Source: Cryptomeria japonica (Eukaryota; Streptophyta; Pinopsida; Cupressales; Cupressaceae). Taken from it: DNA of 64,000 nucleotides. The notes beneath the pieces were generated by a model. It was not told the origin of the DNA. It ran no database searches and saw nothing but the letters and a program-made list of their open reading frames with translations. Of the stretch, positions 37,566 to 49,691 are shown one piece after another. The DNA lies in contig NC_081406.1 in NCBI RefSeq assembly GCF_030272615.1, positions 113,615,783-113,679,782 on the forward strand, read 5' to 3'. Both the position numbers and the translations under genes were made by a program. Numbering within the stretch: position 1 is the first letter of the stretch; every line of letters begins with the position of its first letter.

Positions 37566-39781
37566 CAAAGGAAAAGTCAAACATGATATTTGAAGGGTAT
37601 AAGAGATTTCCTAGTAGGGAGGAAGATTCTTCATCTATTGGCAAATCTAAGAATAGAGAGGAAAATCCTTTTCATAAAATAAATTCAAAGGATAATAGAC
37701 ATAGCCATGATGAGATCATGAATGCTGAGGAACAGGAAGAAAAATAGTGGGATGATCTTATTCTTACAATGGTTGATATGAGTGTTGATGATGCCAAGAT
37801 GGCAAAGGCACTTAAAAGGCAACCAGATTGAGTGTTACAAAAACTAGGAATAGAGAGAAGTAATATTTCAAGCCCCAAGACAAACAAAGTAGAAGAAGAG
37901 AGAGGTGAAACAAGTAGACAAGTAGTTCCAAAATATAGTCCTCATATGAGAAAAGGTGACCAACCTTTTGTAACCTATGACAACCTGTTGGTAAATGAAA
38001 ATAGAAGATGGAGGGATATGCATAGGGATCAAAATGAAGAAAGGCTAGAGGATGGGAGAAGAAATGGAGATGGGGGAAATTATGGTGACCAGATTAACAC
38101 AAATAGGGGTAACCATGTAGGAAATAATGGGTGTGGCAGCAATCAAAATATTGGACAAAATAGAGGTAACAATGGCAACTATGGAAGTGGTAATGGGGGA
38201 TGTAGTAACAATGGTAACAATAATGGCAATAATAATAGGGGTGTAAACAATGGTAATAACGGGAACTATGGCAACAATAATGGAATTGTAAACAATCAAA
38301 GAAATCATCATGTTGTCAAGCAACCCTTAATCATCGAAAGGTATAGACAATTGGATTTCATTGGCATTGTTGGTTACCCAAATCAAATCACTAATGATTT
38401 GAGATTATCAATCCCAAAATTATCTAGAAATGGAGTTGATTCAGTAGAGAAGCATATTATTAATGTAAAAAATATCATCAAAGAATTTGAGATTCCTCAT
38501 GAAGATGTATTCATGAAGTTGTTGGTTCAGTCCTTGACAGAGGACGCAGGGGAATGGTATAGAAGCCTTCCTAATAGATGTATTTGCAACTAGCAGGAAT
38601 TTGTGACGCTATTCTTGGAAGAATTTGGAGACCACAATGATACTTCATTTGCCTCCCATGAACTAACAAGTATAAAAAATAATCAAAATGAATCAGTTTC
38701 TGAATTTAATAAAAGATTTAATAAAGTATTAAATAGAATACCTAAAGATGTCAGACCAGTTGATTCATTTTTTATTAACTTTTATTTAAGTGATTTTGAT
38801 AGTAAAACTCATTATGAGATTTTGTCTCATAGACCTAACACTTTACAGCAAGCGTTCAAAACAACTGTTACTATTGAAAATAATAGGAAGGTGGCTGGGA
38901 AAGTTGCTAGGAGAGATGATCCAAAGTTGTACAACTCCAAGGTTCCCAGGAAAGATGATCTTACCCAAATCGTGGACATGCTCAAGAACTTACAGGGTAA
39001 ACAAAAGCATAATGAAAGGCCACCATACGGGAAAAATAAGAAAATAAGTTACAATAGGTCGAGGTTGCATGACATGCCTTATAATACAAATTGGAAAGAT
39101 GGAAAACCCGTAAAATCAAACACCAAGAAAGAGACTCTTGATCTGCTAAAGAAAAATACAAAATTTGTAGATGAATATCCATGGTGTGATGTATGCAATC
39201 TGCCTCATGTTGTAAAGCAATGCATGATTGCCCAAGGCTTGATAGAAGAGGAAGATAAAAATGAGGATTATGAACCAACTGTAAATGCTCTCTCATCTGA
39301 TCCATATTGGGGAAGAAATGAGGCTTTATCTGAAGAAGAAGAATATTTTGATGTGCATCAAAGAAGAGAAAATTTACAATATGGTGTACAAAAGGTTTTT
39401 TCTGATGATGAAGATATCCCTACCTTAAGAAAATTGTTTCAAGAAGAAGCAATGCCCTCTTTGAGAAACCTGACTAAAGAGGAGAAAAAGGCTTTCACTA
39501 TTGCAGCTGTGGAACAAGTAAAAAGTAATTACCAACTGAGGAACAGGAATGTAAACAATGAACAGGGCAAGCCAACAAGTATCTTCGCCAAGGTCACAAA
39601 ATCAGGTGCAACCAGCAGTAACGCAGCCAAGGGTAAGGATGTTGGTGCCAAAAAAGGGATAGAGCCAGAAAAGAATAAGCCAATTGAAATGCCAAAACTT
39701 GTCAAGTCAATGGAGAAAAAAAAATTAGTAAGCCTTCTTCAAACTGTGCAACTTTTATGTCTCAAGCGTTGTCTCAGGTAA
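37566..39781 (+). pseudogene. Tat-like gag with an Asn/Gly-rich linker
   Basis: Broken into segments by in-frame stops at 37747, 37831 and 38591. The N-terminal part is charged. Then comes a long Asn/Gly repeat region (about 38075-38310, GNNGNYGSGNGG-like). A retrotransposon gag domain follows: IVGYPNQITNDLRLSIPKLS, AGEWYRSLPNR, QEFVTLFLEEFGD, then SVSEFNKRFNKVLNRIP. The C-terminal part has YPWCDVCNLPHVVKQCM, a zinc-knuckle-like Cys/His cluster. Gag would build the particle and bind RNA; the Asn/Gly linker is unusual and of low complexity. The reading phase after 38591 is the same as before it, so simple nonsense changes explain the stops. Confidence 0.8.
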
Positions 39782-39793
39782 AAATTTCTATGC

Positions 39794-40405
39794 TTGTTTG
39801 AAGTAATGAAATTTCCAGAATATAAAGATGAGACCTTGAAGATTATATCAAACATTGGGGATCTAAATAAAAATGTTGCTAAGTTAAAAGAGGATCCTCC
39901 AGTAATTTACTTAGGCACATCTATCACAAAAAGCCTCACACGGGTTGATCCATTCTATTTGACATTGTTAATTAACAATAAAATGGTCAGGAACTATATG
40001 ATAGACTTAGGGGTAGCAGTGAACATCATGCCTGAAGATGTCATGAGGGAGCTTAGGATGCATGTCGACACATCTTATGGTAAGTGTTATACCATGGACA
40101 ACAGGACTGTATCTGTGGTAGGTATCATGAAGGATGTAGAGTTCAAGTTTCCAGCTTGCCCGGATACTACATATAAAACAGACATTACTGTGGTACAAGT
40201 TCCAGTGAATTATGGAATGTTGATGTCTAGGCAATGGTCAAATTTGGTGGGTGGTCACGTTCAGCTTGATCTATCTTATGCTACTATTCCAGTCAAAGGT
40301 ACAGCAGTGAGGATAAATAGAGAGCCAAGATCCTTGTATCTCATAGAAGAAGTTGATCCTGATGAAGCAACTCATTTTTGCCATTTTGATATGGACAACT
40401 TCTAG
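39794..40405 (+). pseudogene. Aspartic protease of the Tat-like element
   Basis: The 203-codon frame has NYMIDLGVAVNIMPEDV, the retropepsin-like site that in relatives reads ALIDLGASINVMP, so the catalytic Asp is kept (about 40003). DPFYLTLLINNK before it and the hydrophobic strand VGIMKDVEFKFP after it fit the fold, which works as a dimer to cut the polyprotein. It is separated from gag by a frame break at 39781. At 40403 a stop precedes the RNase H region. Confidence 0.8.
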
Positions 40406-40474
40406 GTAAGTATTTCTACACCTTTAGAGTTTAGTAAAGTTACACAAACAGTTAAATAAAATAAAAACTTAATT

Positions 40475-41060
40475 TGGAAATTATACTTTGATGGTGCCTG
40501 CAGTAAGGAAGGAAATGGAGCAGGAGTTGTACTTATTGCACCTAATGAAAAAAAATTGAAATACTCTTTCTTGTTGGCTTTTGAATGTACAAATAATATT
40601 GTTGAATATGAGGCCCTATTGTTAGGTCTTAAATTAGAAAATAAGCATGGTATCAAGTTACTACTGGTTTATGGTGACTCAGAATTAGCCATTTCACAAG
40701 TTTGGGGTAAATTTGATGCAAAGAATGAAAAATTAAAAAGCTACAGGAACAAAGTCTAGGATCATATTGAATTACTCGATGCCTTCTCCATCAATTGGAC
40801 TAAGAGATCCAACAATATTTGGGTAGACTTCATGGTGAACTTGGCTATCAAGCACAACGACATCCCTTTGGATGACATTACCCAAGTGGAAATTAAAACC
40901 AGACCGTCAGTGCCTGATAATGTAAAAAGCTGGCAAGTTTTTTATGATGACAGGGAATTACTAAAAAATTTATTTTGTGAAGATAAATATGAGCACCAGC
41001 GGATTGATTGGGACAGACTTGTGGAGGACAAATATGATAAAGCAATTGTACTGGGGTAAG
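40475..41060 (+). pseudogene. Second (plant/archaeal-type) RNase H, located before RT
   Basis: WKLYFDGACSKEGNGAGVVL (Asp at 40490-40492), NIVEYEALLLGLKLE, LVYGDSELAISQVWGK and NNIWVDFMVNLA give all four acidic residues (D, E, D, D) of the RNase H site. The style WxLYxDGAxxxxGNGAGVVL and VEYEALLxGL is that of the additional RNase H (aRH) of plant Tat elements, which removes the RNA strand during reverse transcription. In Tat elements this domain normally lies after RT and the original RNase H, before integrase; here it lies between protease and RT. One stop at 40757 and a linker to 41058 follow. A following frame (40832-41056) carries on to the stop at 41057. Confidence 0.85.
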
Positions 41061-41117
41061 AAGTGTTGCAACTGAAAACTAATAAAATCCCAAAAGGATT
41101 AAACAGAGCTTGAAAGA

Positions 41118-42404
41118 ATGTTTGATGATAAAAATGTAATGAATTTCAGGCCTAATTCAGGAGGATGTGAAGAGGTCAAAAAGATAAACTTGGGAAGTGA
41201 AAGCAACCCAAGAGAAGTATACCTTGGAAAGAAGCTCACACCAAAAATCAAAACTGAATTGATTAATCTATTGAGAAAGTATAGTCATGTTTTTGTTTGG
41301 TCATATGATGACCTTAAAGCTTACAAGGAAGATTTGTTCCAACATGAGGCACCTTTGAAGCCTAATGCAAAACCTTCCAGACAAAAGCAAAGACCTATAA
41401 ATCCCACTTTGGCTCCAAAGATGAAAGAGGAGTTAATGAAAATGAGAAATGCGGGGATTATTGAGCCTATAAGGCATTCAACATGGGTATCAAATTTAGT
41501 ACCAGTACGAAAGAAAAATGGTAATATTAAGTTATGTGTAGATTTCACAAATCTAAATGTTTCATCTTTGAAATATAATTATGCCTTTCCTAATATGGAA
41601 GCTTTGTTGCAGAAGGTCACAGGGAATGAGTTGTTCTCCATGATGGACAGCTTCTCAGGTTATAATCAAGTCAAGTTTAGGGAAGCAAAGAAGTTCAAAA
41701 GTGCTTTCACTACACCTTGGGGTACTTATGTTTATGCTAGGATTCCTTTTGGACTAACAAATGTAGGAGCTACATTCCAGAGAGATACAGACGTGGCTTT
41801 TGAGGGCATGATTGATTGTATCCTGGCAGTGTATCAAGACGATATGACTGCTTATTCTAAAAAGACAGAAAATCATTGTAATGATCTAGAATTTTTTTTT
41901 ATTAGAACACTAGAATATGGCATATCTTTGAATCCCAAAAAATGTCACTTCAGGGTTACTGAAGGAAAAATATTAGGTCATGTTGTCTCAAAAGATGAAG
42001 TTAGAATTGATCTAGAAAGGATTGTTCCTATTGATAAAATCCAAATTCCAAAAACTGTTAAAGTGATCCAATCTTTCTTCAATCGAATTAACTTTGTGAG
42101 AAGGTTTGTTTCAAATTTCTTTGAAATCATAAAGCCTATTGCTAAAATGTTAAAAAAGGGTGTTGAAATAAAGTGGGCTAATGAATCACTTGAAGCTTTT
42201 GTAAATATCAAAAGAGCCATCAAGGAAGCCCCTATTTTAAAATCACCTGACTTCTCAAAACCTTTTCAAGTATTTTCATTTGCCTCATTTCATACTATTT
42301 ATGCTATCATGTTACAAAAGAATGATGAGGGTCATGAGCAACTAGTGGTATTTTTTAGTAAAACATTACAAGCATCAGAATTGAATTATTATTTGAATGA
42401 AAAA
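41118..42404 (+). pseudogene. Reverse transcriptase and degenerate RNase H of the Tat-like element
   Basis: A 429-codon frame. N-terminal KYSHVFVWSYDDLKAY and KPSRQKQRPINP are Tat/Athila hallmarks. RT motifs follow: LVPVRKKNGNIKLCVDFTNLN, MMDSFSGYNQV, PWGTYVYARIPFGLTNVGAT and the catalytic YQDD at about 41832-41843 (usually YVDD or YIDD). The connected RNase H starts about 42265. VFSFASFHTIYAIML replaces the expected VYTDAS, so the first Asp is gone, and YVPNVV stands where TDH is expected. The frame stops at 42405 and the domain continues to about 42640. The loss of active-site residues here contrasts with the intact second RNase H upstream. Confidence 0.88.
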
Positions 42405-42407
42405 TAG

Positions 42408-43955
42408 GCTTATGCTCTTGTGAAAGTTGTGAAATCCTTTAGACCTTATTTAGTTGGTGCCACCGTTATCGCCTATGTACCAAATGTTGTTGTTAAAGAC
42501 ATTTTCAGACAAACGGAAACTACTGGGAGAAGATGGAGATGGATAAACCAGATCCAAGAGTTTAATATTGATTTACAAATCATAAAATTGGTAAGAGGTC
42601 AAGGTTTAGCGAATTTGATGGTAGAATCCAATCTTGAAGCAGCACAAGTAAATCAGGTAGAGCGGAAATATGTACAAATTAGCATTGAAAGATGCCCTTG
42701 GTATACAAATATTGTTCACTTCTTGAAATACATGAAATATCCGGATAGTTTAAATGATAGTCAAAGAAGAACTTTAAAGCTTCAAACATCTAGGTATGTA
42801 TTACTTAATTGGGATCTATACTGGAAAAATAGAGATGGTATTCTTCTATTATGTCTAGATGAGTGTCAAGCATCTGTTGTTTTAAAAGATTTTAATGAAG
42901 GTGTATGTGGAGTTCACTTCTCATCTAAAACCACTGCTCGCAAAATTCTTAATGTTGGTTCTTACTGGCCTCAAGTTTTCAAGGATTGTCATACTTATGT
43001 CAGAAAATGTGAGGCTTGTCAAAAAATTTCAGGGAAACTCAATTATAATGGAGCCATTCCTCTTAGGCCCATGCATACAGAAGAACCATTCCAAATGTGG
43101 GGTATTGACTTCATGGGAGAGATAGCGAACAAATCTAGTGGTGGGCATAAATGGATTTTGGTTGCTACTGACTATTATACTAAATGGGTTGAGGCTATTC
43201 CTACAAGATAGGCTACAAGCAAAGTGGTGACAAAATTTCTTTTAGAAAATATTCTGACCAGATTTGGAGTGCCTCGGAAGATTGTAGTATACAATGGGAT
43301 GTGTTTTAGATCCAAGGAGTTCTCTGATTTCTATGAAAATTATGGTATCAATTTGTCTTACTCATCACCTTACCATCCCCAAGGAAATGGACAAGCAAAA
43401 TCAAGCAACAAGAACTTGTTGAAGATTATCAGAATGATGTTGGAAGATAATAAAAATGCTTGGGACTCAAAATTGATCTTGGCAGTATAGGCTGATAGAG
43501 TGATGATCAAGAAGTCCACGGGATTTGCTCCAAATGAGCTTGTATATGGAAAAGAAGCAAGTTTTCCCTTAAATATTTTGCTTCCAGTTTATAAATTTGT
43601 TACAGAAGAATATTTGGAAGAAGTAAACTTCATGGGGGACAGATTGATGGCTTTAGCTGAGCTGGATGAATGTAGAAGAGAAGCTCAGGAAAGAAACTTA
43701 CAAAGGCAACAAATGGTAAAAGCTTTACATGATAGAAAAGCATGTGATAGATCATTTAAAGATGGGGAATGGGTATTAAAATGGAATGCCAAAGATCAGG
43801 ATAAAGGGAAGCATGGCAAGTTCGATGCACTATGGCTAGGACCTTTTATCATTTCAGAAAAGGGTGGAGAAAACTCCTATTACTTGCAGGATACTGATGG
43901 TCAAATGCAGGACTTCTTGGTTCATGCTCAGTACCTTAAGCATTTTTTCTCTTGA
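42408..43955 (+). pseudogene. RNase H end and integrase of the Tat-like element
   Basis: 42408-42640 completes the degenerate RNase H (AYALVKVVKSFRPYLVGA). The integrase zinc region reads FNEGVCGVHFSSKTT...CEACQK; the first His of HHCC is Asn. The core has MWGIDFMGEI with the first Asp (about 43105). The second Asp is lost (VVYNGMCF for the usual SDNG), and the Glu is replaced by Lys in YHPQGNGQAKSSNK. In-frame stops stand at 43209 and 43488. The C-terminal domain (WLGPFIISEKGGENSYYLQD) ends at 43953. Without D2 and E, integrase cannot join DNA. No chromodomain is seen. Bases 43956-44097 are non-coding and show no clear purine tract before LTR2. Confidence 0.88.
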
Positions 43956-44097
43956 TGAGCAGGGAGTATTTTTGTATCATAATAGTTTATATTTCCTTTT
44001 GTTTTTTGTTTTCAATTTTCATGTTGGTCTGCTTTCCAAAGATAACTAGGATCTTGCTATGTCCTTAAAGAGAACATACATCCCCAGAAAGAGCCAC

Positions 44098-47000
44098 TGT
44101 TAGCACATATTTTTATAAAATATTTTATTCTATATAGAGGTCTTTTTCTTTTATCATATGAGCATTTATTACTAGTTTGCATGTGCAGGAACCTTACTGG
44201 CACAAGTAAAGTTCTCTAGGGATTAGTTGTCTCAAGAATATCAAGGTATCACTCGGGAACACTAAGGGCATGCACTAAGTATAGATTGCACAAGGAATCC
44301 ATTATGGAGGCATTTTGTCAGCAGAGAAGTCATTACATGGTATGATCTAGGATTGTCTTCTAATATGTATTAGACCCTATGAGAATAGTGGTGATCACTG
44401 ATATTCAACAGTGATGGTCCATCTATGCTAAATTGCAAAGTTTCCATCATCAACATAAGTAGTCCTGATGAAACAGCATAGGTGAGCAAGAGAAGGAGCA
44501 TGGGCATAACTTATACCGATGAAACAGCATGTGGATGCTTTGGAGCATTTAAAAAATATTTAGCATGGTGCACACTCTTGAGAAAGTCATGTCATCTGGA
44601 TAGCTTGTTCCGATGAAATAGAAGGCGGTTATTTTCCTATCGGCTTGTATCGGCTTATCGGCAAAGCGTAGAAATTGCTATACCAATAACCTATGAAACC
44701 ATCGGTATAACTTATAATGGTATGGCAAAGTTTATCATGTAGCATCGAGAGATCAGAAGTAATGAGAAAGTTTTATCCCGATACCCGATGACTAAAAGAA
44801 ACCGAAGGCGATCATATTGGAAAAAAAGAACCATATTGGAGTAGTGCAAAAATCGCTAGACCGATCCCCGATGACATGGAGAATCGGAAGGTGAAGCTAT
44901 TGGTATTACCTATACTGATAAAAAAAACTCGGAAGTATAAAACACAAAAGGGCATCGGGAACTCATTGGGACTTCGGGAGGAATAGAAAAAGGCTATTCC
45001 GACCCCCGATGAAGATAGAAGCACTTGCGGGGGCATTGGTGTGAGTTATACTGATAAAGGAAGCATCTAATGAGGTTTCATTGGGACATCAAAATAATAA
45101 CTTTTATGTTGTGCTGAGACCCGATATAACTGTTTAGGCAAGTGGTAAGTGTGAGGAGTTACTTGGGATAAGTTATACCGATAACGTGGTGGTCTTGGTC
45201 AAAATGCGGATTGGTATATTGAGATCATCGGGGCATCAGAAAGACATGAAATAAACTATGCCGACACCCGATGAGTTAAGTAAAAGGAAACCAAAGGTGA
45301 ATGCATCAGGGAGAGTTGTGTCGATGAAGCGTTGGAACAAAATGAAAAGCTAAGACTAAAGTGATGCCCATCAGGATGAAATGAACCATCGCGATAAAGA
45401 AAAAATTGATATCCTGAGACCCGATAAATGGGTCGGGATATCTTGTGCCAATCAAAAAGAAAAAAAAGTAAAGTCATAATAACCGGTGCCAAACATTTGA
45501 ATCGTCGGGAGGAGTCTCGCCAATTAGCCATTGGACGTCTTGATGAAGAAGAACTGACAAAATGGTTTCCATTAAATGCATCAATTGAGTAGATCCGTTG
45601 CCGCACGAAGGAAAATCCATCAATATTTGAAACAATCAATTGCAAGATTGGACTCCTTGGGACATATAACCAGTATCGCAGAGCAGTCTTTCTCATGAAA
45701 TTATTGCAGAAAGATATCAAGTGCCTATTGAGAAAATTTCTAAGTTACTGAGCATAGAGTTAAGGAATTTTCAGAGATGGAGTGGTCAAGCATAAAGGGG
45801 AAGTGAAAGGTTGCCAAAATATCCAGTACCACGACAAAGAAATCAAAGGGTGAGGTCAATGAGGTCCGAAGAAAGTTAAAAATTAGGACATGATAGACCA
45901 AATGGGATCTCCAGGAGCCAAGTCACGCAGAGCTAAGGTCAATTTGCCTATCCGTGACTAGTTGGAGGATAGATACAGAGAGATTGGTGATGTATTCACC
46001 ATAGTGTGAGGGCACAAATTGTTCCTATTCCATTACTTCCGTAGGGATGAGCCCATGCCAATTTCAAACCCATGGAAAACTAGTCTAGGTAACTTGTAGT
46101 ACCCAATGTGTTTGTGAATATTGATTTGTTGAAGCTTTTAGTAAGACATTATGATGCAAACAAGTGATGCACTATGTTGCCTGATGGGACTGCTCTAGTG
46201 CACTTTGCAAAGGCTATAATTTGGGAAGTTTTTGCAGTAGATTTGGAGGCAGATGTGCCTTTATCTTTTGTAGATTTGGAAAAGGAGAACAAGAAGATGG
46301 ACACTACATACCAGGGCTGGAACCTCGTTGTTCACAAAGAAGAGAAGGGGAGGTTAACAGAGGAAGATGGTCCTCCTTATGACATGACTATTTTCAAGAA
46401 GTATTTGCAATATACTTATATGGCGTGTGGTTAGGTGGGAGGAGTTGAAGCTCCTGATGTGGCAAACATAGGACCACTACTTTTAGCAGCAAAAGTTCAG
46501 AGGCATGAGCCTAGGGTTTTTGACTTTGCCTCATACCTAATAGATAGGTTGCATGAGGGTTTCTTGAACCTGAAGGATAATCCAGACAAATATTTCAAGC
46601 GCTATTCATTGTTTATGCATATTGTTTTATTTTATGGGAAACTTAGAGGGTTGTGGCCAGAAGAATTGAATGTAAATATAGTTGGGAAGGATGGAAAGGA
46701 GCAACCAGTGTAATTATGGGTTTCCCTTTGGGATTACAGATTTGTGAATTCCCATTACCTCAAATTTGAGGAATTCTTTGTCAAACCAATTTTCTTGCTT
46801 TTTGGTGAGCCTTGGCAAGGATCATTTTTTGAGGAGTTCAAGAAGTTTCTTAGGCCTCACAAGTACCAAAATCCAAGGGTCAATCACAACTGGGGTGATT
46901 GGTACTCATTCCAAAATTTCACTTTTGTTCGATGCTATGGATTTGAGGGTTATACATATGTGCTACCAAAGCTTGCACTAGACAGGATTGCCTTCTTGAA

Positions 47001-49663
47001 AATCGTATGGCAGTTAAGTGTGTCAAATGCCAAACATTTCGGAGGAGCACACAAAAAAGTTTTCCTCCCGGGCACATTTCACTTTCAGGATTTCAAAATT
47101 GTATCAACCAGGGCATATGAGGCCATTGACAAGAAGTTGGTGGATGAATACAACTTGTTTCAGCAAACATCCAGAACACACTATGATCATGAAGGTTACA
47201 TCCATTCAAGCAGGAAAATATAGGAGTTGGGAGATTACTTCCATTAGGAAGGTGAATTTGAAGACATGTGCAAAAATAAGGAGGTGGACGAGCTTGCAAA
47301 AGTTATGGGGACCCTGGAGAAGAAGCTAGAGGAAAGAAGGCAGAGACTAGAAAGGATGGAGGGAGAACCAGCCCAAAGTGCTTTAGGAGAAAATGAAGTA
47401 GTCTCCAAGCTCCGTGCACCTGAGAAGGAGAAGGACTCAGAAGCAGAGAATAGACTTATTGTTGCCCTGAATGCAGAAATAGATGAAAGAATGGCAGAGC
47501 ATGTCTCTTTTGTATATGATGAAATTAAGGGAAGCAGTGCCAAACATTACCCCTTAGAATGAAGTAGAAATGATGAAGAGGTTGAAGAAAGACATTGACA
47601 TAGAAGTTGAGGCTATGACCCCGCAAAAGGGTAGGCAATTGCTAGTAGAGGTAGGAATAATTGTGTTTCCAGGATGGGACTTGAGTGCTTCGTTCTTTTT
47701 TAATCTTGGTTACATTCAGACAATAAGGATATGAAATTTAATATCCAAGGAGTGCAAGATATTTTTATTGGATCAAGATATTATCCAAAGGAGGAAGAAA
47801 TGTTATTGTGGGCTTTATATCCTCCTAACAAAAGGCCAAAAATTATTGATGTAGATAAAGGATTTGGTCATATGATGACTTTGAAAGTCGGAGAAGTAGA
47901 TCCTATGCTCATAGGTGACATGGGTATTAATATTTCAAAATTCAATAAGGCCCAAATGAAACATGAGATAGCAAAGAAGAATAAGTATAAGGCTTTATAT
48001 GAAGAGACCCTTAAGAGGAGTGAGCTCCCAGTTCCCCAAATTACATATTTAGGAAGCCAATGGAAGAAATTTTTTGAAAAGTTATCTTATGAACACAATA
48101 AGTTGAAAAAGGAGGTGAGAAGCATTAGGGTCGATACCAATTGTGTGTTGCTAAGTAAGAGATATGACAATATGGAGAAAATATTGGACGAATTCTGGGG
48201 TGAATATCAGAGGAACATGGACAATATGGTTTCTCACACTAGAATTCGAGATAGACTTGACATATTACTACAGGATGCATCGACCAAAGAGAAAGTGAAG
48301 AAGAAGGTGCAAGGTCTGCTTGTTACACATGAGGAAATTACAAAGGAATTGAAGTCTGAATTTGATGAATGCTAGCAAATTGTTCAGCATGGGGTTCCCA
48401 GTTTGGTGGATGATGCTGGTGTGATCAAAGACAAAACCGTATGGATCTCTGAGTGCAAGTCTATGCTTAGTGTGGCCCAAGCCATTGCCAAAGCAGATGT
48501 CCTTGACATGAATGACACGACCGATCAGTTGGAGAATTTTTATGTGATCGAGAATGCAGCCAAAGATGCGATCTTCAACGCTACAACATACAAGGAACCG
48601 GGCTACTTGCGGCATATTCAAAAATGTGGACGACGACTGGATCAGAAGTCTTAGTGTTGTGTTTTAGTTTATGTAATGTAATTGACATCTTAGTTAGGCT
48701 TTTAATTTATGTTCAATTAATGGTTAAGATAATGAAAGGGTGTGTCCTTTCATTTGTGTCTCTCAGCATATGTATTTGTATTAAGTCATTTTGTATCAAA
48801 TGGGACACAATTTTTTTTTGGGAAATCATATACTGCTGCAGAGACTGAAAGTCATATGTATTAGGAAATTTTATAGGAAGATGAAGTACCATTTTGTGCA
48901 AGCAAATTGTAATGAAGTATCTCTAAGTGTAGCTTTTGTATACTGTCATTTCTCAGAGATTAATATACAAGACTCGTTGTTTCTACTTCAAATACACTAT
49001 CTACTTTCTATGTTGATGAAACATCTTTGCCCTCTTGATAAATCTACTTATGGATTTGTTGTAATGTGAATCACATGTTGTTACATTAAATGTGAGATTG
49101 GGTTCTTATTGTTTATATGACACATACTGAACCATTATAGTGATTATTAATATTGTCTCCTGAGTTGACAAAGTTGTTTGTCCATAAAGTATCATATATA
49201 TTCTGAGATAGAGGCACTGGTATGTTATTCATTATCTGAGATTCTGATTTGATATGCATAAGGTCCTTGAGAGAAAAGCATTCTTCTAAAACCTTTTGAA
49301 CTATTCTATTGCATATTTCTTGAATGTCCTAAAAGCATTTTATTTCCAAAATACAACAGTCTTTATACACAATTATCTTTACATTCAGATTTCAATTTCA
49401 AAAGCATTCAAATAAAAGCACTCGACAGTAGCAGGAAATTATTGCCATTCTTGCGAATAGTTGTCTTACCAGAGTTTAAATCCACTTTAAATAACTCTTT
49501 TTGTGCTTGAGAGGGATAAGTATACCCACCTAGGTTCAGTGGAGCCTCAAGTGCAGAGGGATCTGGTCTTTGACCATCCCTATCCATTGGCCAAGGCTAG
49601 TTGGATCAGTTAAGGGCTTGGCAAATCCTTAAGTTTTCCAATCTGTAGTTTTGGGAACCAACA
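44098..49663 (+). repeat. LTR2 of the Tat-like element, 5.6 kb
   Basis: It starts TGTTAGCACATATTT and ends TTGGGAACCAACA. It is collinear with LTR1 apart from the inversion and triplication in LTR1 and small indels in the ORF. It is followed by a second primer site, which a 3' LTR should not have. Confidence 0.88.
45777..48654 (+). pseudogene. LTR-encoded ORF (copy in LTR2), unrecognised
   Basis: The same ORF as at 33368-36282, with differently placed breaks: TGA at 45804 where LTR1 has CGA, the shared TAG and TGA before KLFLFHYF, a stop before 46435, and deletion of about 60 bp near 47522. It preserves parts that LTR1 lost, including SHYLKFEEFFVKPIFLLFGE near 46750 and EQRNMDN-type helices in 47731-48372. 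The C-terminal part has IQGVQDIFIGSRYYPKEEE, ALYPPNKRPKIIDVDKGFG, then long charged helices, and a final GYLRHIQKCGRRLDQKS. The last residues (CGRRLDQKS, CGRQLDRKS in LTR1) are well kept. Amino-acid similarity between copies stays high in the main frame despite DNA divergence. Confidence 0.7.
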
Positions 49664-49665
49664 GA

Positions 49666-49691
49666 TTGGCGACTCTGTTGGGGAGTTGTGA
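49666..49691 (+). promoter_or_regulatory. Second primer-site region after LTR2
   Basis: TTGGCGACTCTGTTGGGG followed by AGTTGTGA repeats the bases after LTR1 (37295-37320), one substitution apart, and then breaks off at the 39-bp repeat. The insertion therefore has the form LTR, internal, LTR, internal fragment. Confidence 0.85.

Noticed and set aside
38045-38323. Minus-strand Ile/Val/Thr-rich frame
   Set aside because: Complement of the Asn/Gly repeat of the gag ORF.
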